Shown here: positions 44,369 through 53,852 of the stretch, piece by piece
Position numbering within the stretch: the first letter of the stretch is position 1
Layout: each line of letters opens with the position of its first letter
From: Chitinophagaceae bacterium
Lineage (GTDB): Bacteria > Bacteroidota > Bacteroidia > Chitinophagales > Chitinophagaceae
Direction of reading: 5' to 3'
Length of the DNA stretch: 64,000 nucleotides
NCBI GenBank assembly: GCA_016721085.1
Contig: JADKJI010000004.1
Coordinates: 208,137-272,136 of the forward strand
Position numbers and translations under genes: made by a program
The notes under the pieces: generated by a model
Databases searched by the model: none
What the model was told of the DNA's origin: nothing
The model's input: only the letters and a program-made list of their open reading frames with translations

Positions 44369-45778
44369 ATGAAAAAATTAAAAATCAGCGGCAAAGAAAT
44401 CAGGGCCATCGGTTATCCCGAAGGTCCCGTTGTGAGCGTTGCTATGCACGAAATGACCGCGCATTTCAAGCATGCATCTTTGGAAGAAGCCCTAACCATA
44501 TTAAAACAGGTACTGGAAACTCCGGAGAAATATGTGACAGATGAAAAACTGTCAAAAATCGCTCAGAAATTAATTGAATTGAAAACTCCGGTTTTGGAAG
44601 ATGGGGAGACCATTTCACTAAACCAGAATGGGATTGCCTTTTCTGTATTCGGACAAGAACATATTGAGGAAGGGGCGATGCATCAGATGTATCAGGCCGC
44701 AAAACTACCTGTATCGGTAGCAGGAGCTCTTATGCCAGATGCACATAGCGGTTATGGATTACCTATAGGTGGTGTGCTGGCAACTGAAAATGCTGTTATT
44801 CCTTATGGTGTGGGAGTCGATATCGGATGTCGGATGTGTCTTAGCATTTTCGATCTGCCTGTGAGGGATCTTGTGCAAAGGGAAGCCTATTTCACAAGAG
44901 AATTGCTGGAAGCTACTTTATTTGGAAGCGGTGGGCAGTTCAAACAAGCGGCAGATCATGAAGTGATGGATTCCGCAACATTCTCTGAAATTCCATTGCT
45001 TAAAAACCTGCATGGAAGGGCCTGGAAACAACTGGGATCCAGCGGTAGCGGTAATCACTTCGCTGAATTTGGGGTAGTGGATATTACAGAGAAAGATGCT
45101 GTGCTTGGAGTAGAAGCAGGTTCTTATATTGGACTCCTTACTCACTCCGGTTCAAGAGCATTGGGTGCCAATATTGCCAGTCATTATACGAAAATCGCTA
45201 AGCAAAAAAGACGACTGCCTGGTGATGCATCAAACCTTGCCTGGCTTATGCTGGATGAAGAAGAAGGTATCGAGTATTGGATGGCGATGAACCTCGCCGG
45301 AGACTATGCTTCCGCCTGTCATCATATCATTCACCAGAAGATTGCAAAGCAATTGGGAGAAAGACCTCTGACAAGGGTGGAGAATCACCACAACTTCGCC
45401 TGGAAAGAACAACATGAAGGAAGAGAAGTGATTGTTCACAGAAAGGGAGCAACGCCTGCTGGATTGGATGTTCTCGGAATCATTCCCGGTTCTATGACAG
45501 CCAATGGATATATCGTAAAGGGTAAAGGGCTCGCAGCTTCTGTTTCTTCCGCTTCTCACGGAGCCGGTAGAAAAATGAGCCGAACCAAAGCTTTTGCTTC
45601 CATAACTCACAAGGAATTGAAAGAGCAATTGACAAAGTATGGAGTGAAATTACTTGGTGGTGGATTAGACGAAGCGCCTCATGCTTACAAGGATATTGAA
45701 ATGGTGATGCAATCACAACAAGCCCTTGTGGATGTGGTGGGGTGTTTTACGCCGAAGATTGTGAGGATGGATGGGTAG
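44369..45778 (+). CDS. rtcB: RNA ligase RtcB
   Basis: A 469-residue GTP/Mn-dependent RNA ligase joining 2',3'-cyclic phosphate (or 3'-phosphate) and 5'-OH ends. Motifs are intact: DAHSGYGLPIGG (124-135), GVGVDIGCRM with metal-ligand Cys154, GSSGSGNHFAEF (His230), HSGSRALG (His259), NHHNFAW, HRKGATPAG (His357, metal-ligand type), and SHGAGRKMSR with His397, the histidine that is guanylylated in characterised RtcB. It repairs tRNA and other RNA cut by ribotoxins. It follows slipin on the same strand and no archease is adjacent. The ATG at 44369 is preceded by A-rich sequence. Confidence 0.96.
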   Translation: MKKLKISGKEIRAIGYPEGPVVSVAMHEMTAHFKHASLEEALTILKQVLETPEKYVTDEKLSKIAQKLIELKTPVLEDGETISLNQNGIAFSVFGQEHIEEGAMHQMYQAAKLPVSVAGALMPDAHSGYGLPIGGVLATENAVIPYGVGVDIGCRMCLSIFDLPVRDLVQREAYFTRELLEATLFGSGGQFKQAADHEVMDSATFSEIPLLKNLHGRAWKQLGSSGSGNHFAEFGVVDITEKDAVLGVEAGSYIGLLTHSGSRALGANIASHYTKIAKQKRRLPGDASNLAWLMLDEEEGIEYWMAMNLAGDYASACHHIIHQKIAKQLGERPLTRVENHHNFAWKEQHEGREVIVHRKGATPAGLDVLGIIPGSMTANGYIVKGKGLAASVSSASHGAGRKMSRTKAFASITHKELKEQLTKYGVKLLGGGLDEAPHAYKDIEMVMQSQQALVDVVGCFTPKIVRMDG

Positions 45779-45929
45779 GCCTGAAGGTTCGATATGTTCC
45801 AAAAGTTCAAAAGAGTTCCTATAGGGATTGCCTAGTTCAAAGACCAATCCCTAATTGCTAAAAATTAATTTTGGTAGTCGACCTAGCCCCTTTAGGGGCC
45901 GAGGGAACCTATGGAACTTTTGGAACCTT
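45779..45929. repeat. Inverted repeat between convergent rtcB and acyltransferase genes
   Basis: TTCCAAAAGTTC (about 45796) pairs with GAACTTTTGGAA (about 45912). Inside, TAGGGATTG (about 45820) pairs with CAATCCCTA (about 45843), and AGCCCCTTTAGGGGCC makes a small hairpin (about 45886). Could serve as a bidirectional terminator. Confidence 0.7.
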
Positions 45930-47045
45930 TTAATTTAGTTTGTTACGTAAAAATTTATCAACCCTCTTTTCAATTTTTACTGTATATAGATAGCTTATTG
46001 CAATCAGGACAATTATCAATAAAAGTGGGAAAAGAAAATCAAGGCCTTTTAAATAAGCGGAAAATTTATTTATAAGCAGTACGCCTATAACTTCATGAAT
46101 TAAGTATAGAAAATAAGAACAAACTCCGATTTTTAATAGATATCGGTTTGTAAAAAATTTAATAGTATCTGGCCAGTAAATAAAAACAAAGAATAATAGA
46201 AAAAACAAACCGTAGATAATTTTTATCTCAATTTCATTGCCATAGCTTATTGCAGACAGGATAAAGAATGCCAACGAGCATTTAACTATTAGTGGTGTTT
46301 TGATATTGAGTTTTTTGTTTTTGAATAAAAGATAAAATAATACCCCTGAACTAAAAAAGGGGATGAATACAACAATATTTAAAACACGGGATGTTAAATG
46401 TGTATGATAGTTTAAAATGGTTTCAGACAGAGATAAATGAAAATAATTTGCCCCTTTGATATTGTTTAGTAAGAAGTTGGCTATGATAATTATTACAGAA
46501 GCCAGGATATAGATTTCTATAAATTTATTTTTTTTCAAAAAATAGATACTGCTTACCAGAAAATAAAATTGTATCTCAGGCCACAAGCTCCAATAAGATC
46601 CGTTTATATAATTGAATTGTATTTTGTTCTGGAATATGAAATTCAGAAGATTTGGAGGAAGGAATGTGATACTTGGAATAAAATTTATCCAGGCGCGCCT
46701 CGTGGGAAATAAGTTATTGGTGTCGAAGAATCGTAAAAATAAGAATGTAATTATTGAAGCAATTATTATAGAAGGTAAAAGCCTGATTGCTCTTTTCTTC
46801 CAGAAAGTTATAAAGTTGGAAGTGTAGTCAAGACTAAAAAATATCACAAAACCACTTATTATAAAAAAGAATTCTACGCCAGTAAAACCGAATTTGAAAT
46901 AACTGTATTTGTCCCCATATGGATACATGGGCGAATTTGTGTAAGGAAGCGTCCAGCTTGAAAAAAAATGGTAAAAGAGCACTAATAGAATAGCAATTGC
47001 TCTAAAGCCATCGAGGATATCTATTCGATTCTTAATTGGTTGCAT
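45930..47045 (-). CDS. Acyltransferase 3 family membrane protein
   Basis: A 371-residue integral membrane O-acyltransferase of the OafA/YrhL type with about ten hydrophobic segments. The N-terminal signature RIDILDGFRAIAILLVLFYHFF holds the conserved Arg and His of the family (in sections ILDGFRAIA and FYHFF). It moves acyl groups to surface carbohydrates. No substrate gene is adjacent; the exopolysaccharide operon at 57 kb is a possible user. The sequence is AT-rich relative to neighbours, which may indicate transfer. Confidence 0.85.
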   Translation of the reverse strand: MQPIKNRIDILDGFRAIAILLVLFYHFFSSWTLPYTNSPMYPYGDKYSYFKFGFTGVEFFFIISGFVIFFSLDYTSNFITFWKKRAIRLLPSIIIASIITFLFLRFFDTNNLFPTRRAWINFIPSITFLPPNLLNFIFQNKIQFNYINGSYWSLWPEIQFYFLVSSIYFLKKNKFIEIYILASVIIIIANFLLNNIKGANYFHLSLSETILNYHTHLTSRVLNIVVFIPFFSSGVLFYLLFKNKKLNIKTPLIVKCSLAFFILSAISYGNEIEIKIIYGLFFLLFFVFIYWPDTIKFFTNRYLLKIGVCSYFLYLIHEVIGVLLINKFSAYLKGLDFLFPLLLIIVLIAISYLYTVKIEKRVDKFLRNKLN

Positions 47046-47358
47046 TTTTTATTTTGCGTAGGTAGTTGTAATTAGTTTAAAAGGTTCAATAGTTAAAGGT
47101 TCTGATAGGTTTCAGAACAATTAAATTAGAAGCTAACAATTAGGGTTTTTACGCGGAGACGCAGAGAACCTTGGTGATTCCTCTGTGTACTCTGCGCCTC
47201 TGCGTGAAACTATTTATTCAAATAAAAGCAGCCATCTCACGCTGAGGTGCTGAGAACACAGAGAAATATTCCCTGGTCTCTGCAGTTTAGGTATTTCAAT
47301 TAGAATTTTTGCAATTTGTTTTGCAGCTGCACCTAAGAACCTTGAAACCCTTAAACAA
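47046..47358. repeat. Repeat-filled gap with decayed palindrome copy
   Basis: ACGCGGAGACGCAGAGAACC (47150 onward) and CTCTGTGTACTCTGCGCCTCTGCG (in sections, about 47181-47205) form a degenerate copy of the dispersed palindrome. Flanking words AGGTTCAATAG and CCTTGAAACCC belong to the TTCAA group. No gene is seen. Confidence 0.65.
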
Positions 47359-48459
47359 TTAAACTTTTAAACTTCCCAAAACATACCCAAGTTCACTCTC
47401 CTCCAAAACCTTCCTCACCGGCTGTTGATTCTCATACTGCCACTTTACTAATCGTATACGACCCGAATCTATTTCAATGGTTGTCATATCTCCGTCGCTG
47501 AAACAGCAACAACCACTATTGAAATAGGAGGGTTGGGCTTTTGTTCTTATTAATCCTTTGCCGCTGTATTCAACTTTGCGTTCCCGAAGGGCCTGAGCTA
47601 GTGCCGGAATGGCGGCGATATTATTTTCGCGTTGCGCTTTTTCTATCTGTTTCTGGATCTGGTCTATGTGATCGAGGGAGGCGAACACGGGTTTGTGTGT
47701 ATGTCCAGAAATGAAGATGAGGTTTTTCTGGGAAGCACTCCATTCATACATCATTATATTATGCTTGTCGATAAGTTCGAAAGAATCGGAAGTGGTATTG
47801 ATACTGATGTCGAGGAAACGTTGAACAGGTGTCCAAAGAGCGGCCACTACCCAGGTGCTGAAGGGATTGCCATCACTTTTCTGGTCACCCTGATGTCCGT
47901 GGGATATAAGTATTTCGTATTGCTGGTCTTCGAACTGTGTTTGTAGGATCACGCCTTCCACTATTTTCAGTTTATCGCCAAAAAAAGGAGTTAGAAAGCT
48001 ATTGCGTTGTATATCGTATTTCCATTCCAGGTCGTGATTGCCATAGATTCGGTAATAGCGATCTTGTAGAAGGAATTGAAGTTCGGCGGAAAGCGCTGCA
48101 TGGTTGCTTTCCATCACTTTTGATGGTGTGTTCTCCCATAGTTCTTCAGCATCGCCATTATTGATTAGGGTAAATCCTTTCTGATAATAGAAATCGAGGG
48201 CGGCGAGATAGTTTTTTTCTGCATTTCTGAAATCATCGGCTCCGTCGCGAATACCTTTATGTTGGTCGGATACGATTACGAATTTTCCTTCATTCCATAT
48301 AAATGGAACAATAGGACCGGCATTGTCTTTACCGGTATGGATATCTTTCAGCAATTTACTAAGGGAAGCAAAGACAGCTTTCTGGTTGGGCGAGGAAGAG
48401 AAATGGTTCGCCAGCCAGGTAAGCGGTTTTCGAAGAAGCCATTGGAAGATACGACGCAT
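47359..48459 (-). CDS. Calcineurin-like metallophosphoesterase
   Basis: A 366-residue protein with a complete two-metal phosphoesterase motif set: SDQHKG (D-x-H), NNGDAEELW (GDxxE), YGNHDLEW (GNHD), SHGHQGD, and ISGHTHKP (GHTH). No signal peptide. Similar proteins include UDP-2,3-diacylglucosamine hydrolase and others; the substrate is not evident. Cys-rich GCCCFSDGD near the C-terminus is unusual. It is divergent from the membrane-protein gene at 48.55 kb. Confidence 0.88.
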   Translation of the reverse strand: MRRIFQWLLRKPLTWLANHFSSSPNQKAVFASLSKLLKDIHTGKDNAGPIVPFIWNEGKFVIVSDQHKGIRDGADDFRNAEKNYLAALDFYYQKGFTLINNGDAEELWENTPSKVMESNHAALSAELQFLLQDRYYRIYGNHDLEWKYDIQRNSFLTPFFGDKLKIVEGVILQTQFEDQQYEILISHGHQGDQKSDGNPFSTWVVAALWTPVQRFLDISINTTSDSFELIDKHNIMMYEWSASQKNLIFISGHTHKPVFASLDHIDQIQKQIEKAQRENNIAAIPALAQALRERKVEYSGKGLIRTKAQPSYFNSGCCCFSDGDMTTIEIDSGRIRLVKWQYENQQPVRKVLEESELGYVLGSLKV

Positions 48460-48549
48460 GCTATTTTTGATGATTCGGAAAGGGAATTGTAACTTTTCAT
48501 TGAAAAGATACGGTTTTCACCGGCTTTTCAGCAATCAACAGCGCTGCTT

Positions 48550-49098
48550 ATGGCAAACTCATCCAGTACAGACCCCGGACTAAGAAACAGATTCTTTATC
48601 TTTTTGGCTCTTGCGGTTATAGCGATGTTAGTGATGCGCTACATCACCCACGGACTGGGAAGCCGCAGTATCATCGATTTCGAGATGGCAAAGACCACCG
48701 ACAGGGTGATGCAATTGCTTACCAGCTGGGACAGTACCTACATAGAGCGATTCATCAACGGCATATATGCCGATTTCGGATTTATTATCGGTTATGCAGG
48801 TGCGTTATTTTTTGGAGCTCGTTATCTGGGCCAATTATCCGGACACTATATCTTACGCAAGGCTGGGATCATCTTTTCTTTTTTCGCCCTCTTCGCCGGA
48901 TTATTCGATGTAATAGAGAATATCGGAATGCTCACCACATTATATTTCAGACCCATCGGATGGGTGGTACATTTTACGTATGATATGGCGGTGTTGAAGT
49001 TTTCGCTGGTGTTGATAGTGATACTTTTTATGGTTATTTGTTTACTTTTTTGGCTGCTAAATATTGTTTCTGGTCAGAATAAGAAGTTTACGGTATAA
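48550..49098 (+). CDS. Four-helix membrane protein, hypothetical
   Basis: A 182-residue protein with four predicted membrane helices (about 16-34, 72-88, 100-125, 150-172) and a short loop DFEMAKTTDRVMQLLTSW between helices 1 and 2 that is probably extracytoplasmic. No known motif. Unrelated neighbours. The start at 48550 is the first ATG of the frame. I do not recognise the family. Confidence 0.65.
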   Translation: MANSSSTDPGLRNRFFIFLALAVIAMLVMRYITHGLGSRSIIDFEMAKTTDRVMQLLTSWDSTYIERFINGIYADFGFIIGYAGALFFGARYLGQLSGHYILRKAGIIFSFFALFAGLFDVIENIGMLTTLYFRPIGWVVHFTYDMAVLKFSLVLIVILFMVICLLFWLLNIVSGQNKKFTV

Positions 49099-49239
49099 TT
49101 TTGTTGTTGATTCTTAAAGCAGTGACTAACAATAATATATATCCCAGTATGTTAAATTAGGGGATAAACTTATAAAAAGAGTCTGTTTCAGTTATTATAG
49201 CTATCTCATTTTCGTAACTTTATGGTAATTCCTTTCACC

Positions 49240-52200
49240 ATGAAGTACCTATCCTTTATTATCAGCATTTTTATTACATTTTATTTAATGCCTTTTATCC
49301 TTAAGGCACAACCGCTTTCAGTCCCTACCAAAGTATGGCAGAAGACTTTCGGGGGTAGCCTTAATGATGAAGGCAATGATATCCTTCCGCTTCCTGACGG
49401 CGGTTTTCTGATTGCAGGCTATTCTGAATCAAATGATGGGGATGTTACAGGTCATCATGGTGCAGCGCTGGAGTGGCTGATGGCTGGTTAGTGCGGACCA
49501 ATGCCGATGGCAGTATTCAATGGCAGAAGAGTTTTGGCGGGACAGGGAATGATGGGTTCAAGAAAATCATAAAGACCCTTGACGGTAACTATGCCGCTGC
49601 GGGCTGGAGTAATTCAACGGATGGGGATATCAGCAATGCGCATGGGAATTACGATATCTGGATGGTGAAGTTTGATGGTAACGGTAGTTTATTGAAAAGC
49701 ACCTGTTTTGGAGGTTCGAAAAACGATACGCTGGGTTCTTTCATTCAATTGAAGGATCAATCATTTATGTTTACTGGTGCTACCACTTCAACGAATGGTG
49801 ATTTGATTGGAAATACTGATACGATTCGTAAACTAATTTGGACTTTTAGAATTGGTACAAACGATCAATTGATATGGAGTAAAACTATTGGAAATTCTGG
49901 TGGTGCGAATTACGGTCTTTCTTTAGTTCCTTATAATAATGGTACTATACTTGTCAACGTTGATCCTGGTTTATATAGTGAGATGCAAATGATCCCTTAA
50001 TAACGTTTTGGGCATAATTGCTACTTTCTGAATTATGATACCTCTGGGAATTTGCTTTGGCAAAAAAGGTCCATTGGTAGCATGAATTATCGTCATGAAA
50101 TCGGAACAGGAGGATTAAGTTTTACGAATTATGGATTGGTATCAATTTACTCAGGAATTCCTGGTGGAGGCTATGGATTTCCACCACAACAACAAATTGA
50201 ATTTGTACTTTCTGATTTTGAGGGCAACCCTGTAAAAAATTTGCCAAATAAAATTAGTTGGGGACACTTTCCTGATTGGGATGATTATACAAAGTACCCT
50301 GGTGGGTTTATTGGAATGTCAGATAGTGCACTTTTTGTATGTAGGCAGGGCTGGTGAGTACGTTTACTTTGTCTACCCTCCAACTTATGATTCTAGTGAT
50401 GCGTTAGTTGCCGTTCAATCTTTTAAATCGCAATTAAATTATGGATATAAATTTGTGAAACTTGGTGGAACTAAGTGGGATGAATTTTATTCTATCAAAC
50501 AACTTTCCCTATTTCCTATATAACTGTTGGATATACTTATTCTTCGGATGGAGATGTAACGTTCAACCATGGAGGAAGTGATGTATGGGTGGTGAAGCTA
50601 GTGGATTCCGGTGCGTTACGGAAAAACGTGGTGAGAGGTAATGTGTTCCGGGACTTGAACAATAACGGGGTGTTTGACGGTAGCGACCTTCCCTACAGGA
50701 ACATTTTGGTGACTACTAAAAAATCCAATTCCAACCAGTCGGTGACTGCCGTCTCCTCTGCAGGTATATATAATAATGAAGTGGATACGGGACAATACAC
50801 GACCAGCAGCAACTTCAACCGCCCCTATTATACGGTGACCCCGGCTACAGCCACCAGTACTTTCAGTGGTTTTGACAAAGCCGATACGGTCAACTTCATT
50901 GTGGCCCCAATACCGGGCTTGCGGGACTATTACCTCAACCTCAGTTCACAACAGATACTGCGCGTGGGGCGGCAACTAAGCTACCAGTTGGTATATGGAA
51001 ACAAGGGAACCGATACGCTGAGTAACCGGACCATAAGTTTTGTTAAGGATAATAAATTTGAGTTTATATCAAGCTCTCCCTCACCATCAAGTATAAGCGG
51101 AGATACACTGCGGTGGACCGTCGCTTCGTTCTTGCCAGATAGCCAGCGGGTGATTGCGATGACACTTCGGATACCAGGTATCCCACCGATGCCCGCTTTT
51201 TGGGGATACGCTTCGCTCGTATGGGTATATCGATAGCACACTGGATATAGCCACAGGTGATAATAGTGCCCGGTTGGAAGAAATAGTGAGTAGTTCATAT
51301 GACCCTAACGATAAGAAGGAAAGCGGACTGGGTAAATTATATAAGGATGAGTATCTGGGAGGAAGTCCCTGGTGTATACGATACGGTTCCAGAATACGGG
51401 CAACGATACAGCGTTCCGGGTGGTATTGCGCGACCAACTGAGTATAAGGTTGAAGCCGGAAAGTTTTGAACTGGTAGGTTCGAGCCATCCATGCAAGGTG
51501 AAGATCGAGAATGGAAAAGATGTAAGCTGGACGTTTGAGAATATCAACCTGCCCGACAGTAGCCGCAATGAGGCAGCGAGCCATGGCTATGTGAGCTTTA
51601 GGATCCGTCCGGTAAGCGGCCTGAACGTATTGGATACGATCCGCAATTTTGCAGCCATCTATTTTGATTATAATGAACCGGTGATAACGAACACGGAAGT
51701 TACTGTGATACGGGATGTCCCCCTCCATCACCTATCATCAGTGGCTTGTCATCTTCTTATTGCAGCAACCAGGGCACAGTTCGTGGCAAGGTCATGAACC
51801 TTCCATTGGCGTCGAGCGGTATCACTGCGCAGGTGAAACTGGATGCAACGGTGTTAGTGGTAGGAGCTGACAGCAGCTTCCAGTTTACGACAGGGTCACT
51901 CACGGCCGGAAATCACCTGCTAACGGTCACGTATACAAATACTGCCGGCAGCAAGGTGCTCACATATACGGTAGCCATTGTTGCCACAGTGACACCGGAT
52001 GTAAATGTAACGACAGATATAAGTTATATAGATAACCTGAGGGATCCCGTTACGATCTCTGCGATCAATGCTGCTGGTGGTGGTAGTACACCGTTGTATA
52101 CTTTTGCCAGGGACAGGAACTTCAGCAATGTGATACAGGCGGAGAGTACCAGCAAGGACCTGACGTTGGCCCCCTCTTTTTTCAGTATCGGGGAGAGTCT

Positions 52201-52564
52201 GATCTATGTGAAGATGAAGACGAGCGCGCCATGTTTTACAGTACAGATAGCCACGGATAGTATCCGGCTTTTTAGGGACGAGGCAACGGGCATAACGGCT
52301 CCGGACAATCCGGGTAAAGTCATCAACGTATACCCAAATCCGGTAGGTAATGGTTCGTTGTATATCACAGGACTGGATGCATTGAAGAGCTATGAGCTTC
52401 AGTTGTCGGATATGAAGGGAAGGCTGCTGGCGAAAAGACAAGTGAAAGGAACGGTACAAGTGGAATGGCCATATACGTTCAGTTCATCCGGAGTGTACCT
52501 GATAAGTGTCATTGATGCCAGGAAGAAAACCTTGTTGGGGACAATTAAGATTATTAAGAAATAG
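49240..52564 (+). pseudogene. Large secreted T9SS-sorted adhesin-like protein (multiple frameshifts)
   Basis: Reconstructed as one gene of about 1,100 codons with six or so breaks. Start ATG 49240 (MKYLSFIISIFITFYLMPF, signal peptide). Then repeats of the type QKSFGGTGNDGF...GNYAAAGWSNSTDGDIS (in sections), a SdrD B-like segment RGNVFRDLNNNGVFDG, a DUF11/DUF7619-like segment with TIRFQNTGNDTAF and YFDYNEPVITNTEV, an Ig-like region, and the C-terminal T9SS sorting domain (KVINVYPNPVGNGSLYI to IKIIKK). Breaks at about 49474 (an 11-base insertion), 50000, 50357, 50520, 51230 and 51370. It would be exported by type IX secretion to the cell surface. Confidence 0.75.
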
Positions 52565-52588
52565 AGATTAGTATATTAATCTTCTTAA

Positions 52589-53781
52589 TTATGAATAAGT
52601 GATTAAAGTCTTATACTTTAATATAGATTTTCTTTTGTCCATCCACCATACGATTGACCACATAAAGGCAATCATGCAAAGTGCATACAGCAGAGATCCG
52701 TTATTGAGATTTACTGAAATATTTTTACATACATGTTCGTAAAACCAAGGGAAAGCACTTGTATATACTTTCTTTCCATCGGGATCAATATGGTCTACCC
52801 ATCTGAACATAGCCACTATTCTTGGAAGGAATCCGCTTAATACAAAAATGAATAAAGGGTTCTTTCCGAAAACATCAAAGAATCGACTCCATACCCCTTT
52901 GGCCTGTCTGAATTCTAATAAGTAAATGAATATGCCAAGTGTTAGTAATGCTAAACCTGTAGTATATAAAGTGTAAGAGCTAGTCCATATTTTTTTTTGT
53001 TGATAGGGAAAACAGTATCCCAGCAGAACCCGGCAAATACTAGAACTACTCCTGCTATGAATAGATGAGAAAGCATTTCAAACGTCTTGCCTTTCTGTTG
53101 AATATAGTGACCAGCAAAATATCCGAATATCACTTGTACGATTGCTGGGAATAAGCTCATCAGTCCTTCGGGATCAAAAGGGATACCTTCTCCCTTATAC
53201 ATATGGGCAATGCCAAGAATTTTCATATCGATGGCAGTTCCAAACCAGCCACTTATACTGAAAGGATCAGAAGGGTTCATCCATAAGCAAGTTATCCAAT
53301 AAGATAATAGGATGGCCGCTGCCATTACAAATGCTCCTCTTATTTTCAGGAAGTAGATGATGAGGGAAGCGAAAAAGTAACAGAGGGCAATCCGCTGTAG
53401 TACTCCAAAAATTCGGATTCCGCTTTCAGGATTTTGTGGGTCTACCCAATATTTAAAGACTATGGATTCCCCACTCCATTTAATGAAAGGTGACCAGTTA
53501 AGGAAGAGACCAATAGCAAAAATGAGAAGGGTTCTTTTTATTACTTTTTTAAGAAAAGCACTTGTGCCAGCAGCTTCCAAACCTGGCATTACAAAGGCCA
53601 TTGCATTGCCTACTGCAAATAAGAAGAAAGGGAAAACGAGGTCGGTAGGAGTGCAGCCATGCCAGGGTGCATGTTCCAAAGGACCATAAATATGTGCCCA
53701 GGATCCGGGATTATTCACCAGAATCATCAATGCCACTGTGGCTCCCCGGAATACATCAAGGGAATAATAACGCTGTTTCAA
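52589..53781 (-). CDS. DUF5009/heparan N-acetyltransferase-like membrane protein (one frameshift)
   Basis: Reconstructed as about 395 residues with roughly ten membrane helices. N-terminal RYYSLDVFRGATVALMILVN is the DUF5009/DUF1624 pattern, with HGCTPTDLVFPFFLF after it. The frame breaks at the T9 run 52989-52997; removing or adding one base connects FPINKK to WTSSYTLYTTGLALLT and the C-terminal half. The family is related to human HGSNAT, which acetylates terminal glucosamine; here it may modify cell-wall sugars. It is convergent with the T9SS gene, only 24 bases apart. Confidence 0.82.
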
Positions 53782-53852
53782 AGACTTTGGGTTTTCATAA
53801 AGATATAATTCTTTATGAAGTAGTTCTGATTTTTGATCAGACCAAGGTTGTC

